A DNA stretch of 64,000 nucleotides, taken from contig JADDTR010000007.1 in assembly GCA_015345905.1 (NCBI GenBank), positions 496,001 through 560,000 of the forward strand. Direction: 5' to 3'. This document shows positions 32,776-43,489 of this stretch, one piece after another. Below the pieces are notes generated by a model, which ran no database searches, was not told where the DNA came from, and worked only from the letters and a program-made list of their open reading frames with translations. This stretch comes from Aotearoamyces nothofagi (taxonomy: Eukaryota; Ascomycota; Leotiomycetes; Leotiales; Tympanidaceae). The stretch's first letter is position 1. Each line of letters starts with the position of its first letter. Made by a program: the position numbers and the translations under genes.

Positions 32776-35711
32776 CTAGAGCCCTGGCTTTTCCCACTCC
32801 TGATCACCACAATACCGGGACGGCAAGTCTTGCTCCCACTCGGGCCTCTCGACCAACGCAACTTCGAGGCCAGAGCTCTCCCCGGTTTCTGAATCTCCTC
32901 CAATCGCCACAACTCCCATGATAGGCCGGTACTTATATGTGTGCCACCAGTGCCGAGGCTGGCTATTATCACCGTTGTATTCTCCTTCATTGCCTCCATC
33001 GTTCTGCAGCGCCGCGCCTGCAGCGCGTCGCAATAGATTAAGTGACGAGTTCTTTGTCTGGCTAGGGGCGCTGATTCCCATGTCCTCGTCCTCATCTTCG
33101 TCGTTATCATCAAGATCCATAGCTTGGTGACGATCTAAATCGATGTAGCTTACTTCATTGACATCTGTGTGAATTACTCTTTGCATCTTCCGTGACATAC
33201 CAGTTCCCAGCTCCGCATCCGGAACCTTGCTCCCCGCACCAGACGTCCCCTTTCTCAAGTTGTCCGATTCGGAGTTCCGCCTTTGACTTCTCTTTCGCTT
33301 CCGATTTTGCTGAGTGCTCACATTTGGCTGATCAGCACCAATAAAGATGCCATCGCTCTGCCCGTTCATGAGCGGTTCCTGTACGGGCATATCTCGTGAC
33401 AAGTCGAACATCCACATGAATTTGCTGCCATAGAGCCACAGCCTTTCTCTCGAATCTCCAACGTCCCATAAGCAACCCATAACTTGATCTCGTAATCCTT
33501 TAAACTCTTCGGGGAACTTTGCAGTTGGGTTGCTACGGGACCACGTAGAGAGGCCCCCCTGCATCACCTCGAACTCGAAGACCTTTGACGTGGCGGTGAC
33601 AACTAGAAGACGATCTTCGCCGCGTGGCAACTCGCGGGAATGCGGATTAGGGTTTTGTCGAGTTGCAGGTGGCAGGGAGATATTGCTAGACTCTGCCTCT
33701 TTCAAGGTCGCATTTGCCGGTCTGAACGACAACACAACGGGTGCAGCAGGCAGCTTCGGAATCAGGGATGCATTTGGATTGCGTAGCCAATGCTGACCTA
33801 GCACGATAGTTGGCTTCTCCTTCTCTTCATCATCTGAGTCGCCTGAGAATGTAGAAGATGACGCGTCATTAAATTCGAGGTCGTCATCCGTAGTTTGAGA
33901 AAGATTTTCTTGGCCTTCGAGTACCCAGGTGTCGATGTAACCTGCTAGATCGCTGGCCGCCAGAATCCGACTATCAGACGAGAAAGCTATACGGCTGATA
34001 GTTCTATCATAAGTGCCAAGTCCGCCAAGTAGCACCCGCTTTTCTATCTTGCGATCTATCCGCTCCAGCTTCGACAGGACAGGCAACAGCTTCACGGTTG
34101 ATGATGAACTATCATCCTTGTAGAGCACACGGGCTACAAAGATCTGATTATCCTTTCGTACTATACTGAGCCAGCGCCCATTGGGAGAAAATTGAACAAG
34201 CTTCGCCCCTATTATTGATAGTCTTTGTGGAATTTCAAGCTTCGATACTCTCAAGGAGTCACTCTCATCAGAGTTCCGGGACTTCAATCTGAAGATCTTC
34301 ACCTCCCTGATTGTAGCCACTGCTAAGAGACTGCCGTCTGTCGCGATAGATGCAGAGGTGATGTTGGCTTCGCCTTTAATAACTATCTTAGCTACGAGCT
34401 TGCGGGTGCGAGTGCGCTCTTCGGAGTCGCTATCATCGGACTCAACGATCTCTCGAGAATGTTTCGAGGGCTTATTGATACGCCAGATGTTAACCTCGCG
34501 GTCCCACCAGCTCATGACAAGTCTCTTTGCTGGAGCGCTTTGTACTGCCGGTTGCTGTGGGAGACACGGCAACATACGCTGATTCTCCATGCCGAATTCT
34601 CGCAATGGAAGGACTATTGGACTTGCATCGGGGCCTGCGCTTGTCAGTATTGTCAAATTTATCTCGTTGGTGAAAACTAACCTCCAGAGGCCACTATGCT
34701 CATCCCCTTCCCTTCAAATGTTGCCATTGTCTTTACATCGTGGCTATGAAATCGTTTATGTGTGACTTCGGCCCACCGAGACCTTGCACCACCTGTTTGC
34801 TTATAGATGACCGTGCGTCGGTCCATACCGCCACTGAGTATTGTAGATCCATCAGCACTTGTTGCAAGACTAAGTACATCTTGTCTATGACTCTTGATAC
34901 GCTGGACCAATGTGTATGTCTTGCCATCCCATATTCGCACTTCTCCAGTTGAATCTCCTGAGACAATGGTTCCGTTTGGTAAACATTTGATCGCCCATAT
35001 AATGATCTCCTTGGGGCCTCCTGAAGGGCCAGCACCTAATGAAATGCCTCTGACCAGGGTTCCGTTTCGTATGTCATAAATGCGAATCGTGCTGTCTGTG
35101 CAGCCTGCGACGACTATATTCCTGTCCTGGAAATTGATGCTTATGACCTTGGCTCTCTTCGCCGATGGTCGCACAAGCACTCGTTGGAGCTTAAGGTCTT
35201 GATCTGCCGTCGAGTATAGTACAACCGCGCCGTCGGTGCAGCCAGTTATGAGATTTTGACCGTTCCACTGTGCAACTGCTGCTGCATTCGTCTCATTCTG
35301 AAGTTGCGATATTGAAGGCTGTGCAGCTAAACACCAAATCTCGCCGTGGTTTCCACTGGACTGCCGCAACGGTTGACCTTTTTCCAAGTCCCATTCGGTG
35401 ACAGTCGTTGTGTACCCAATGCTGAATAGCCGAAGCCTCCCTGATATAGTCTTGCCAGAGAAGTCTTCCTCATCTGGGTCTTGTATCCATACAAGTCCAT
35501 CCACACTACGGTCCTTTCCGCCGCGAAGGATAGTCTCCTGCAGCCATTCTCCGTTCAGCGGGTTCCAAATCTCTATGTCGCCATTTGCTCGACCGATGGC
35601 AAGTCGCAAACTTGCAGCAGTCTTCCCTCTACTACTCTGAGAATGCGAGAAGGCCAGAACATTTATTGTAGATGGTGGGTAAGACACGAATCGACATCGG
35701 TGGATATCCAT
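32776..35711 (-). CDS. UTP4: UTP4/Cirhin, WD40 protein of the small-subunit processome
   Basis: Two exons (35711-34682 and 34634-32776; 47-bp intron) encode 962 residues. Utp4 is part of the t-UTP subcomplex of the U3 snoRNP in the nucleolus, needed for pre-18S rRNA transcription and processing. The opening MDIHRCRFVSYPPSTINVLAF is characteristic. WD40 repeats are visible throughout: IGRANGDIEIWN, CTDGAVVLYS, CTDSTIRIYDIRNG, GDSTGEVRIWD, GGMDRRTVIYKQ in the first propeller; VMSWWDREVNIWRI, VATIREVKIFRLKS, ASDLAGYIDTWVLEG and others in the second. A basic/acidic linker (NRKRKRSQRRNSES) looks like a nucleolar targeting segment. The end has the conserved HTYKYRPIMGVVAI and ALVERPEWEQDLPSRY. The only anomaly is the very large gene-free region beyond its 3' end. 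Confidence 0.93.
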
Positions 35712-36448
35712 GGCGCTGTGGCAGTTCGATTAAAAAAAAAGTTCGACAAAGATTAAACAAACTCAAATGATAAAAAGTTGGTCTGTGCACAAACCACGCT
35801 AGCCCCCGCAACTTCAGAACGTCAGGCACGTAAGGTATAAACGAAATATAAGTATTTCAAAAGTTGGAAAGGCATCAAGTCATAAAGCGCAGGAAAGCTT
35901 AAATCGCTGGGATTCATGTTGGTACTAAATTATTGTGATAACAGAACCAGCATTTCATGCAATATAGCGCTCCTCGAGTCCTGAGAAGACATATTAAGTT
36001 AAACCCTGTCATGTCATCATCTAGTCTAGATACTGTATATTATATTTCTTCGTTAGCGTAGGTTAGCTGAGCTTTTTGTCGTCTTAGACGACTACTTGTA
36101 TAGATTGGTAAATAGTTGTATAAATAAATCGCTTTAAAGACTGGGGGGGAGGTTCCACCTCCACAATCAATCTCGGTCTGGGCTCTCTGGAAATCAATTG
36201 CATCCCCTTTAGAAGTTACAGTTATCAATAAGTCGATTTGAGATAAGTTTGATTTTGTAGAAGTAATGGGTTTCAAGCAGAGAGTATTTTGTCTCCAGGC
36301 GAGCTTGTGGTATGTACCTAAGCAGGTATTAGCTTAATATTAACACTCTACTATATGTGCCATGTAAGGTATTTAGAATTTCTGAAATAAAGCCGGGTAT
36401 TTCCATAAACGCCCGAAAGACAGTCCTCATTCATATTCAAGAGCTGGT
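35712..36448. other. intergenic between UTP4 start and small Cys-rich gene end
   Basis: About 740 bp, AT-rich in the middle. No gene, repeat or RNA recognised. It should hold the UTP4 promoter. Confidence 0.5.
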
Positions 36449-37146
36449 CTAATCCCGGTCTGACCACCTAATACCGCCTACCCACTGTCCCCGTCCCACA
36501 CAACTCAAGCATTGCCTCTGCTCCCCGAGATTTGACACAGCACACTGATGGCATACTTGCTTTCCACATCTTGAGCAAGCATGGTTTGTTGATCCTGAAT
36601 AAGCATCAATATCGATGTCAATATCCATAGCATCGCCATTAGAAGATAGAAGAGCATTGTCGCAGTCCTCGCAGTTCGTCGCTTGGTATATCGCTACTGG
36701 ATGGGGTGCAAAAGTATTGCGAGAGTCACAGCTTGACCGTCTTGGAAGCGCCCAGAACGAGTGTAGAGATGTTTGTTGATTACTGCCAGAGCTGGCTGGT
36801 GCTTTCAGAGGCATTTGAGGTAGGATTGGGTTGATTTGAGGGGTTTTTTGGGCTGAGAATAGCATTGATAGAGTGTGTTCTAGGCGTCGAGTCAACTGGC
36901 AAGCAACCAAAAGGAAGATTTCAATGAGAGTTGAGACTCACGGTATACGCTCGACTCGGAGGGACGATTGTCACGAAACCTCTTGCGAGTACGGCTAGAT
37001 AAGTGCGCTGGTGTGATTTCCCTCGAAGACTGGGTATTGAAAGGAGACGGAAACGATGCCCCCATACCATTCGAAGGCGGCGGGCTAGAAAACATGGAGC
37101 TGCTTGAGGATATCTCAGAATCAGACCTTTTGCGCTTGAGAACCAT
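36449..37146 (-). CDS. small conserved-looking protein with Cys-pair zinc-ribbon-like C-terminus
   Basis: Not recognised as a named family. Exons 37146-36942 and 36879-36449 (62-bp intron) give 211 residues. The N-terminus is basic then Ser/Pro-rich (MVLKRKRSDSEISSSSS), with a second basic patch RTRKRFRDNRP, suggesting nuclear location. A hydrophobic helix HTLSMLFSAQ spans the exon joint. The C-terminal part has paired cysteines: CEDC, then CSRCGKQVCHQC and CLSC, spaced as in treble-clef or zinc-ribbon modules. The acceptor after CGCCTAG was chosen because it keeps frame; a nearer CAG does not. It is head-to-head with MEMO1. The role is unknown; a DNA- or protein-binding nuclear factor is only a guess. 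Confidence 0.7.
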
Positions 37147-37477
37147 CTTGGGTGATTATGCTAGGAATTACGACCAAAAGATGTTCGGAATCAATGATTG
37201 TAGGTAACGTATTCGAATGGAGAATACGCAGAATATCTAAAGTCTGAGGAGGCAAGGAGGCTAGATCCAGACGCGAGCCAACCTACCCGCGTAGAGTGCT
37301 TGTGATTCTACGCGACAAACACTAATCCCAGCACGGCATAAAGCTGCCCCGCCGCGCGCCAGTACATTAAGTTCACCTCTCAGCCTTGTCCTAGAACTGC
37401 CAACTGCTCAGATATATCGCTGAAGTCGGTGAAATAATAATCCTAACGTCTTCTAGTCCAATATACCATTAGGGAAG
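37147..37477. promoter_or_regulatory. divergent promoter, Cys-rich gene / MEMO1
   Basis: 331 bp between two outward-facing starts. No factor site is claimed. Confidence 0.5.
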
Positions 37478-38516
37478 ATGTCTACTCGGGCTGCAAGCCA
37501 TGCCGGTTCTTGGTATTCGTCGAAAGCATCAACACTCTCCAAAGAACTAGATCAATGGCTAGCCCAAGTGCCAGACAATGTCGAAGGCAAGGAAGTGCCT
37601 ATTCCCGGTGCAAGAGTCATAATTGCCCCGTGAGTATAGACCATAGGGTAGATTCGGCGATCTTCAACCCGCTGACAGCAGTAGACACGCTGGTTACTCA
37701 TACTCTGGCCCGGCTGCAGCTTGGGCATATAAGTCACTCGATTTCTCCCAAGCAAAACGCATCTTTCTACTAGGTCCATCTCATGCGCTGTACCTCTCTG
37801 GGTGTGCGATTTCAGCACATGCCTACTATGCAACGCCACTTGGTGATCTGAAACTCGACCAGGCCACCATTAAAGAGCTTCAGTCGACGGATAAGTTCGA
37901 CACATGGAAAGCCCGTGACGAAGAGGCCGAGCACAGCCTTGAGATGCACTTACCATATATCTACAAGAAAATCACGCAAAGTTTTGGCTCGCCAGCAGAA
38001 TATCCTTTGCTAATTCCTATCCTCGTTGGTAACACATCCGCACCAACCGAGCGTATATATGGCCAGATATTGGCACCTTACCTAGAAGACCCTACCTCAG
38101 TTTTCGTGGTAAGCTCAGACTTCTGCCACTGGGGGGAACGTTTCCAATATACATATTATATCCCAGCATCACCTTCAGTAGATGCCGACGGCTACAGCCT
38201 CAAGCGGAGAGACCAGAAACCGACTAACCCGCCTATTCACGAAAGCATTGGACGCTTAGACAAGATGGCGATGGACGCAATTGAGTGCGGCAAACACCAG
38301 GCTTTCTTGGAAAATTTAAAAGAAACGGGGAATACCGTATGTGGCAGGCATCCAATCGGCGTTATCATGGCTGCAATAGAGATCCTACAGCAGAATGGCA
38401 AGATCTCAGGCGAGGGCAATGGCCGATTCAAGTTCGTTCGATACGAACGAAGCAGCGATGTCGAGGATGTCAGGGACTCGTCGGTCAGTTACGCCTCCGC
38501 CGTTGCAGTGATATAA
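37478..38516 (+). CDS. MEMO1: MEMO1-family protein
   Basis: Two exons (37478-37629 and 37685-38516) encode 327 residues of the MEMO family (yeast Mho1), a fold related to extradiol dioxygenases and reported to bind copper and handle redox. Metal-site histidines are present: ASHAGSWYS at the start, APHAGYSYSGPAAAW across the exon joint, and DFCHWGERFQYTYY. The conserved Cys/His motif TVCGRHPIGV is also intact, as are LGPSHALYLSGCAIS and AEHSLEMHLPYI. Length fits the family. The intron donor GTGAGT and acceptor TAG are standard. The stop codon (38514-38516) sits inside a 16-bp tandem repeat, so repeat slippage could change the C-terminus. Likely cytosolic. Confidence 0.94.
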
Positions 38517-38563
38517 TCCTGCAGCGATATAATCCTGCAGCGATATAATCCTGCAGCGATACG
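38505..38563 (+). repeat. 16-bp minisatellite spanning the MEMO1 stop codon
   Basis: Three full copies of gcagcgatataatcct (first with one change) plus a partial fourth. The array lies between two copies of gttacgcctc (38488-38497 and 38563-38572). Confidence 0.95.
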
Positions 38564-39257
38564 TTACGCCTCACGCGACAAGTTACGCTGGTTGAAGTTG
38601 GAAGGCGATTTTGGTTTGCTGCGCCACAATGTAAGACTGATTGATGATGCATAGAAAGTCTTTATTAGAAGCTTACTAGGGCGCGTCAAGGCACAGCCCG
38701 TTCTTGGTACAGATTGTGGCGCATTACTATGTCGCCATGAAATATATGAATAATGATCAATAAACTCCTGGTTGAGCAGCAATACATTCTTTGCCTCCTC
38801 TTCTGACGCGACTGTAATTTTTCGTTATCTGCCCGCAGCCATCCATCACCAATCGTTTCAAGTCAAAGGGCGAAACGCTGATACGCGACTTCTGCCAAGG
38901 AGAGCTAACATACTGCGGTGTGTGGACCGTGGTATCAAGGGTGTTAGAGACGCGGTGGTGGCACGCTCCAGCGCCATTATTACTGCACGGTCGCTTAAGG
39001 GAAACTTTTAAGCCCCTGTATTTGGCCTGAGACCGACCTTGTTTGATCACTGAACCCGACGGATACGAAACCATTCTTCCTCTCCTCATTTCATCCTCCT
39101 TTCAAAGAATCTGTCATACCGTTATTAACGTCAATCATCAAGCGCTCACCATTCTCGAGAAAGCCCAGAGACCACGTGTGTAGAACCACTGTTCCCAAGA
39201 GCTCGAGCCAGCCTGGTCAACAATAGCCGGAGCTTAATCTAAGTGTTTCGTTTCAAT
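38517..39257. other. intergenic, MEMO1 3' flank and syntaxin promoter
   Basis: Apart from the minisatellite at its left edge nothing is recognised; frames on the minus strand (38757-39089) lack motifs. Confidence 0.5.
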
Positions 39258-40794
39258 ATGAGTGTAAGTATCTCAAGTTCACATTCACAATATTCGAACC
39301 CAAGAGTTTGAGGCATATGCTTCATATCTCTAGATATCGATACTATATTCGAACCTAGCTCTCAGAGAAAATTGGCTAACTATCATGGCGCAGTACGGGT
39401 TGGTCCTCCTCTTCCCCCTCGATCCAAATGGCCAGCATGGGCTCCTATCAAGAGACCGGCATATTAGCTCAATGCGATTTACAAAAGAAAGATTGGCAGT
39501 TAATTGACATATCTCGTGAACAGGTACGGCAACAACGCTCGAAACCCATTCGACCAGAGAGATGCTGCACCTGGAGGATACAACAATTCTCAACAACCAT
39601 ACGCTACATCACCACCAGCTTATGGTAGCAGTCGCTATAACAATGCCCAGCCGGCAATGGGTCGCGATGACTACGGTGAGCAGACAGAATTGTGCACACA
39701 GCGAGCGCTATGAACTGATAGACTTGCAGGGCAAAATGTCGAAATGGCGCCTCTTGCACAGAATGGCGAGAATTATGGACGTCAGCAGGACCCGAATGCT
39801 ATCCTAAATGAGTGCCGAGATATCGACAAAGGTATTGATGCCATTGAGAGAAATCTTGAAAATCTAAGGATGCTCCAGCAGCGGTCTCTGGACGACCCAG
39901 ACTCAAGCCAGCAGAGCGCTACAAACAGGCAACTTGACGCCTTAAGCTCTGAGACGATGACAATGTACCGCAACTTCGCCGGCCGCATCAAGTCAATCAA
40001 GCAACAGCCAGATTCTGGTAGCCCGAAGAATGCACCACAAGTGGGTAAGGTCGACCGCAAACTCAAGGCAGCCATTAACCAGTATCAAACTGTTGAGAGC
40101 GACTTCCGCAAAAAGCTACAGACTCAGATGGCTAGGCAATATCGAATTGTCCGGCCAGAAGCCTCAGAAGCTGAGGTCCGAGAGGCAGTTGAGGATACAT
40201 CAAACCAGCAGGTCTTCAGCCAAGCTCTCCTCCAAAGTGACCGTCGTGGGCAGTCCCGGCAGGCTCTCAGCGCCGTCCAGAATCGCCATGCAGCTATTCA
40301 AAAGATCGAAGGCCAAATGATTGAGCTAGCACAGCTGTTCCAGGATATGGAAGCCTTGGTTGTGCAGCAGGAGGAGGCCGTTACTGTCATTGAGCAGAAA
40401 GGCGAGGAGGTACATGAGAACTTGGGTAAAGGAACCGAGCAAATTGGGGTCGCTATCAAGAGTGCTCGTGCACGTAACAGAAAGAAGTGGTGGTGCTTGC
40501 TTATTGTCGGTATGTTTGGCCCCTCTTCTCCCCTTCTATTGCTATAGAGCGAATACTGACTTTTCAGTCCTCATTATTATTGTAATTGTTGTCGTTGTCG
40601 TTATCACCCAAGTCGTCAACAAGAAGACCACATCCACTACTCGCCGAAGCCTGCTCTTCAATGTTCATGGACGTCCTGTTATAGCCGGTGGGGAAGACTG
40701 GACGCGACCGGCGGCAAAGAAGTATGCCATGGTGTCGGATGAGGCGTGGTCATCGGCAAGGGAAGAGGTCAGAGCGGTAAAATGGACTGGATGA
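39258..40794 (+). CDS. SSO1: plasma-membrane syntaxin (Sso1/2 type Qa-SNARE)
   Basis: Proposed exons 39258-39263, 39394-39398, 39524-39675, 39730-40509 and 40568-40794 give 389 residues. This Qa-SNARE drives exocytic fusion at the plasma membrane. After a short Tyr/Gly/Asn-rich head come VEMAPLAQNG, the Habc helices (about 75-190, with LQQRSLDDPDSSQQSATNRQ and YRNFAGRIKSIKQQPDS), the linker REAVEDTSNQQVFSQALLQS, the SNARE motif with zero-layer Gln in MIELAQLFQDMEALV, and one C-terminal membrane helix (WWCLLIVVLIIIVIVVVVVI). Two oddities: the start needs a 5-nt microexon (TACGG) to stay in frame, and about 60 hydrophilic residues follow the membrane helix, where Sso proteins normally stop. Without splicing of the last intron the frame would end at GPSSPLLLL, truncating the helix. 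The main body is certain; both ends are less so. Confidence 0.88.
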
Positions 40795-41329
40795 TTCATC
40801 GTCTTTGGTCTATCATAGCTAATCTGTTAGGCGTTGTTTGTTTCTCGCACTTGCGGGCATGTCTTTTTCTTTTCGTATTTCCTTGCACAATTGCATCCAT
40901 GGAGTTTGTCTGGTTACATCTCTTGTCATCCTCTTTCGAGGTTTCCTTATTGTACTGATACCTCGTCATTCATTGGGTCCATACTATTTCCTGCTATAGG
41001 GAACAAGGATGGAGGATTTGATCACTTGGAAATGGCTCTGCTTGTACATCGAGCCACGTATTTTCAAGCTTAAGCACCTGCTTGAGATAATTGATTACGG
41101 GAGCCACCCAACACAATGGATTTTATATCTTTATCTAGTATGCCATATAGCGACGTGATGCCACTGTTTGAGCTGAGTGTGGTATATATGAAAGGGACTT
41201 CTCCATACAACCCTTCCGTGTGATATAGCCTTGTATTCCCCAGGAGACGCCGATATAGCCAACCTTACTGGAACGATAATGCGTATCCGCAAGCGCCTCA
41301 GTAAATTACCCACAACTAAACAGCCAAAT
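40795..41329. other. convergent 3' flanks of syntaxin and acidic-tail gene
   Basis: Spacer between convergent genes; no motif seen. Confidence 0.55.
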
Positions 41330-42223
41330 TTATTTCTCTTCCTTCTGTACCTCTTCCTCTTCCTCTTCCTCTTCCTCTTCCTCTTTCTCACCATTCACTG
41401 CAGAGAGTGCCGTTTTCGCTACTGCACCACCTGCCTGCACAACTGTCCTTAGTACCGCCATTCTGTTATCAAAATCCTCCATCAGAACCTGAAAATCCGC
41501 TTCCTTGATTTCCGATGTTGTCATTTCACCTTTCCCCTGCTTTCCCTTGTCCTTCTTCTCCTTCTCCTTCTCTAGCGCCACAGTATCCCGTCCATCCGTC
41601 CCATCAATCCGTAGCATGAATGATGCTGGCGTGGACTCAGAGCTGGTGGGGGAGCTCTCGTCGCCCCATGTCGGCGCAGGATTTAACGAGGTGGAGACGA
41701 TTTGCCATGAAGAGGATAAACTTTGCGCGCTGGTTATTGCTGTGCCTGTCTCGTCGAGGTCCAGCAGTGTAATACGGTGCTCACGTCCCTGAAATTGTGA
41801 TGGATACCTTTCTTGATTGGAGGAGCGTATTTTGGATATTGAGCTTGCGCCGGAACTTGTAGAGAGATTGTTGTTTGCGGAGGCAGATGGAGATTGGGGA
41901 TTTGAGTATGGTTCGGGGTCTAGCGCTTCTAGGCAAGCGGTCGTTAGGAGCTCTGGGTCGTCATCGGCGAACAGATAATGTACATTTGTGGGGTGATGAG
42001 TTGTGGATGTTGTAGTATTTGTCACTAGGGTAAAGAAAGGGGCAAAAGACGGTCGTTGAAGAGGGATATTAGTTGTCGAGGTTTGAGGAGGAGGTTGAGG
42101 AGGGGGTGAGGTTTGGGTGTTGGTAAGAATGTCTGTGGGTTGTTGAGGGGAAGCTTTCGGGCTGGTGGACTTCTGCGGTGGGCCTTTGCTTGCTGGTAAC
42201 GATTGCGATGTTGAGGGAGACAT
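41330..42223 (-). CDS. uncharacterised fungal protein with Pro/Ser/Thr-rich head and poly-Glu tail
   Basis: Single exon, 297 residues, not assigned to a named family. The first 55 residues are Pro/Ser/Thr-rich and probably disordered. A folded core seems to begin at APFFTLVTNTTTSTTHHP, followed by VHYLFADDDPELLTTACLEAL, a low-complexity stretch, and REHRITLLDLDETGTAI, SSSWQIVSTSLNPAPTWGDE and SFMLRIDGTDG. A Lys/Glu-rich segment, a helical segment (EIKEADFQVLMEDFDNRMAV), and a run of eleven Glu codons (GAG/GAA repeat) close the protein. The coherent hydrophobic patterning and codon use make it a real gene. It is downstream of and co-oriented with APC11 (374 bp apart), but no functional link is implied. 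Confidence 0.75.
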   Translation of the reverse strand: MSPSTSQSLPASKGPPQKSTSPKASPQQPTDILTNTQTSPPPQPPPQTSTTNIPLQRPSFAPFFTLVTNTTTSTTHHPTNVHYLFADDDPELLTTACLEALDPEPYSNPQSPSASANNNLSTSSGASSISKIRSSNQERYPSQFQGREHRITLLDLDETGTAITSAQSLSSSWQIVSTSLNPAPTWGDESSPTSSESTPASFMLRIDGTDGRDTVALEKEKEKKDKGKQGKGEMTTSEIKEADFQVLMEDFDNRMAVLRTVVQAGGAVAKTALSAVNGEKEEEEEEEEEEEVQKEEK

Positions 42224-42597
42224 TTGTGCTTAGTAGAAGTGCTCGAATGGATGGCGGACACGATCGACTTGACCAGGCAAGGATTAAGACATCAGGTATA
42301 GTATCTCTTATCTTCACGTGATCACGCGTGGTTTAAGGTCGCGTGCGGGATTGTAGGAGGATATAGTAGGCTCTTATATTCAGTATGGCCTCCATAGTTC
42401 ATCTAATGCTGTAGAATTGACCAATGAAATAGCACAAGAAGTCCTGCATATGCAGGTAGTTCATATTGCCCAAGAAGCCGCCCTAACCCCTCCACCCCAA
42501 AACCGAGGTATCTTCCAAAAGCATATTCCCTAACGCCGTAATACTTGTAGTAAACTGGGAAACCATTCTGCACTTTCTCCAGACCTTGCTATCGTGC
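42224..42597. other. intergenic between APC11 end and acidic-tail gene start
   Basis: 374 bp holding the promoter of the 297-residue protein. No motif claimed. Confidence 0.5.
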
Positions 42598-43083
42598 TCA
42601 AGCTGCAGCTGCTCCTAATTCTTCTGATACTGCAGTAATCGGATCCGTCCATTCGAATTCTGTGCAGGGACTCATTAGCAAGACGTGATCTGGTTCGAAG
42701 GGCTCGACGGCCTGGTTAGGTCACTCACTCTGCCTACACATTGGACACTGTCCCTTCGAAGAATCTTGCTTGATCCACTCGACGATACAATGCTACATGG
42801 ATTTAGCCAAGTCCCAAACACTAGTAATAGTAGAATCGCTCACCATGTGGAAATTGTGCCCGCATTTTCCGGATACTGTATAAGGAACCTGGTCAGTCTT
42901 ATGCCATCCAAACCAGTGCCACAGGATCCGATGAAACTTACACAAGCTGCAGTCATCTCCAGGATATTTACAAGTAGGACATGTTCCATCAAAGTGCACT
43001 TGGCAGATACCGCAAACATCGTCTTCGTCCAGATCCCATCTCCAAGTTGCTATTCCCACCCATTTTCTTATCGTGACCTTCAT
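42598..43083 (-). CDS. APC11: anaphase-promoting complex RING subunit Apc11
   Basis: Four small exons (43083-42942, 42875-42844, 42792-42729, 42659-42598) assemble to 99 residues, the usual Apc11 length. Apc11 is the catalytic RING-H2 subunit of the APC/C ubiquitin ligase that triggers anaphase. The start MKVTIRKWVGIATWRWDLDE is diagnostic. Zinc ligands follow in order: DDVCGICQVHFDGTCPTCKYP, then CSLLSGKCGHNFHMHCIVEW, KQDSSKGQCPMCRQ, and the terminal KFEWTDP. Exon 2 is only 32 nt. Introns have standard donors (GTAAGT, GTGAGC, GTGAGT). The last acceptor (TGCACAG) was chosen over an earlier AACCAG because it yields the conserved KFEW ending. Expected in the nucleus/cytosol with the cullin-like Apc2. 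Confidence 0.93.
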
Positions 43084-43489
43084 GGTGTATTTCAGCTCTA
43101 ATCCACAAACGTGCTTTGCATGAGATTGATGAGCTTCATACAGGTGGTTCAAAGTTGTATGAAAATCGTTGTACCCATCGATTTATTTACTTCCCTAGTC
43201 GGCAGTGTCGGTGTAATGTAATTCCAAGGACCGTTAATAATACGGGCGGAAGCGAAGCTTATCAACGGAATAAAGCAGCTACCTCATAATTATGCACGAC
43301 ATGTGCAAGGTGCCTGTTGAAAGGTATCTGTAAATAAATCACAACTAAACGGTGTACAGACCATTTCCATTTGGTTCTTAGTTTCACTGCATTCTCGGCG
43401 AGCCTTTTTACACCTTACTGCGAAGCTGTGCTAACCTACTGAGAGCTCGCTCATGTTTCGTTAATAGTAACCTACCTGCGATCAACCTG
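43084..43489. promoter_or_regulatory. divergent promoter, APC11 / sulfurtransferase
   Basis: 406 bp between outward-facing starts. No specific site claimed. Confidence 0.5.

Noticed and set aside
38757-39089. 110-codon minus frame between MEMO1 and syntaxin
   Set aside because: No motif and no plausible promoter; overlaps the syntaxin upstream region.
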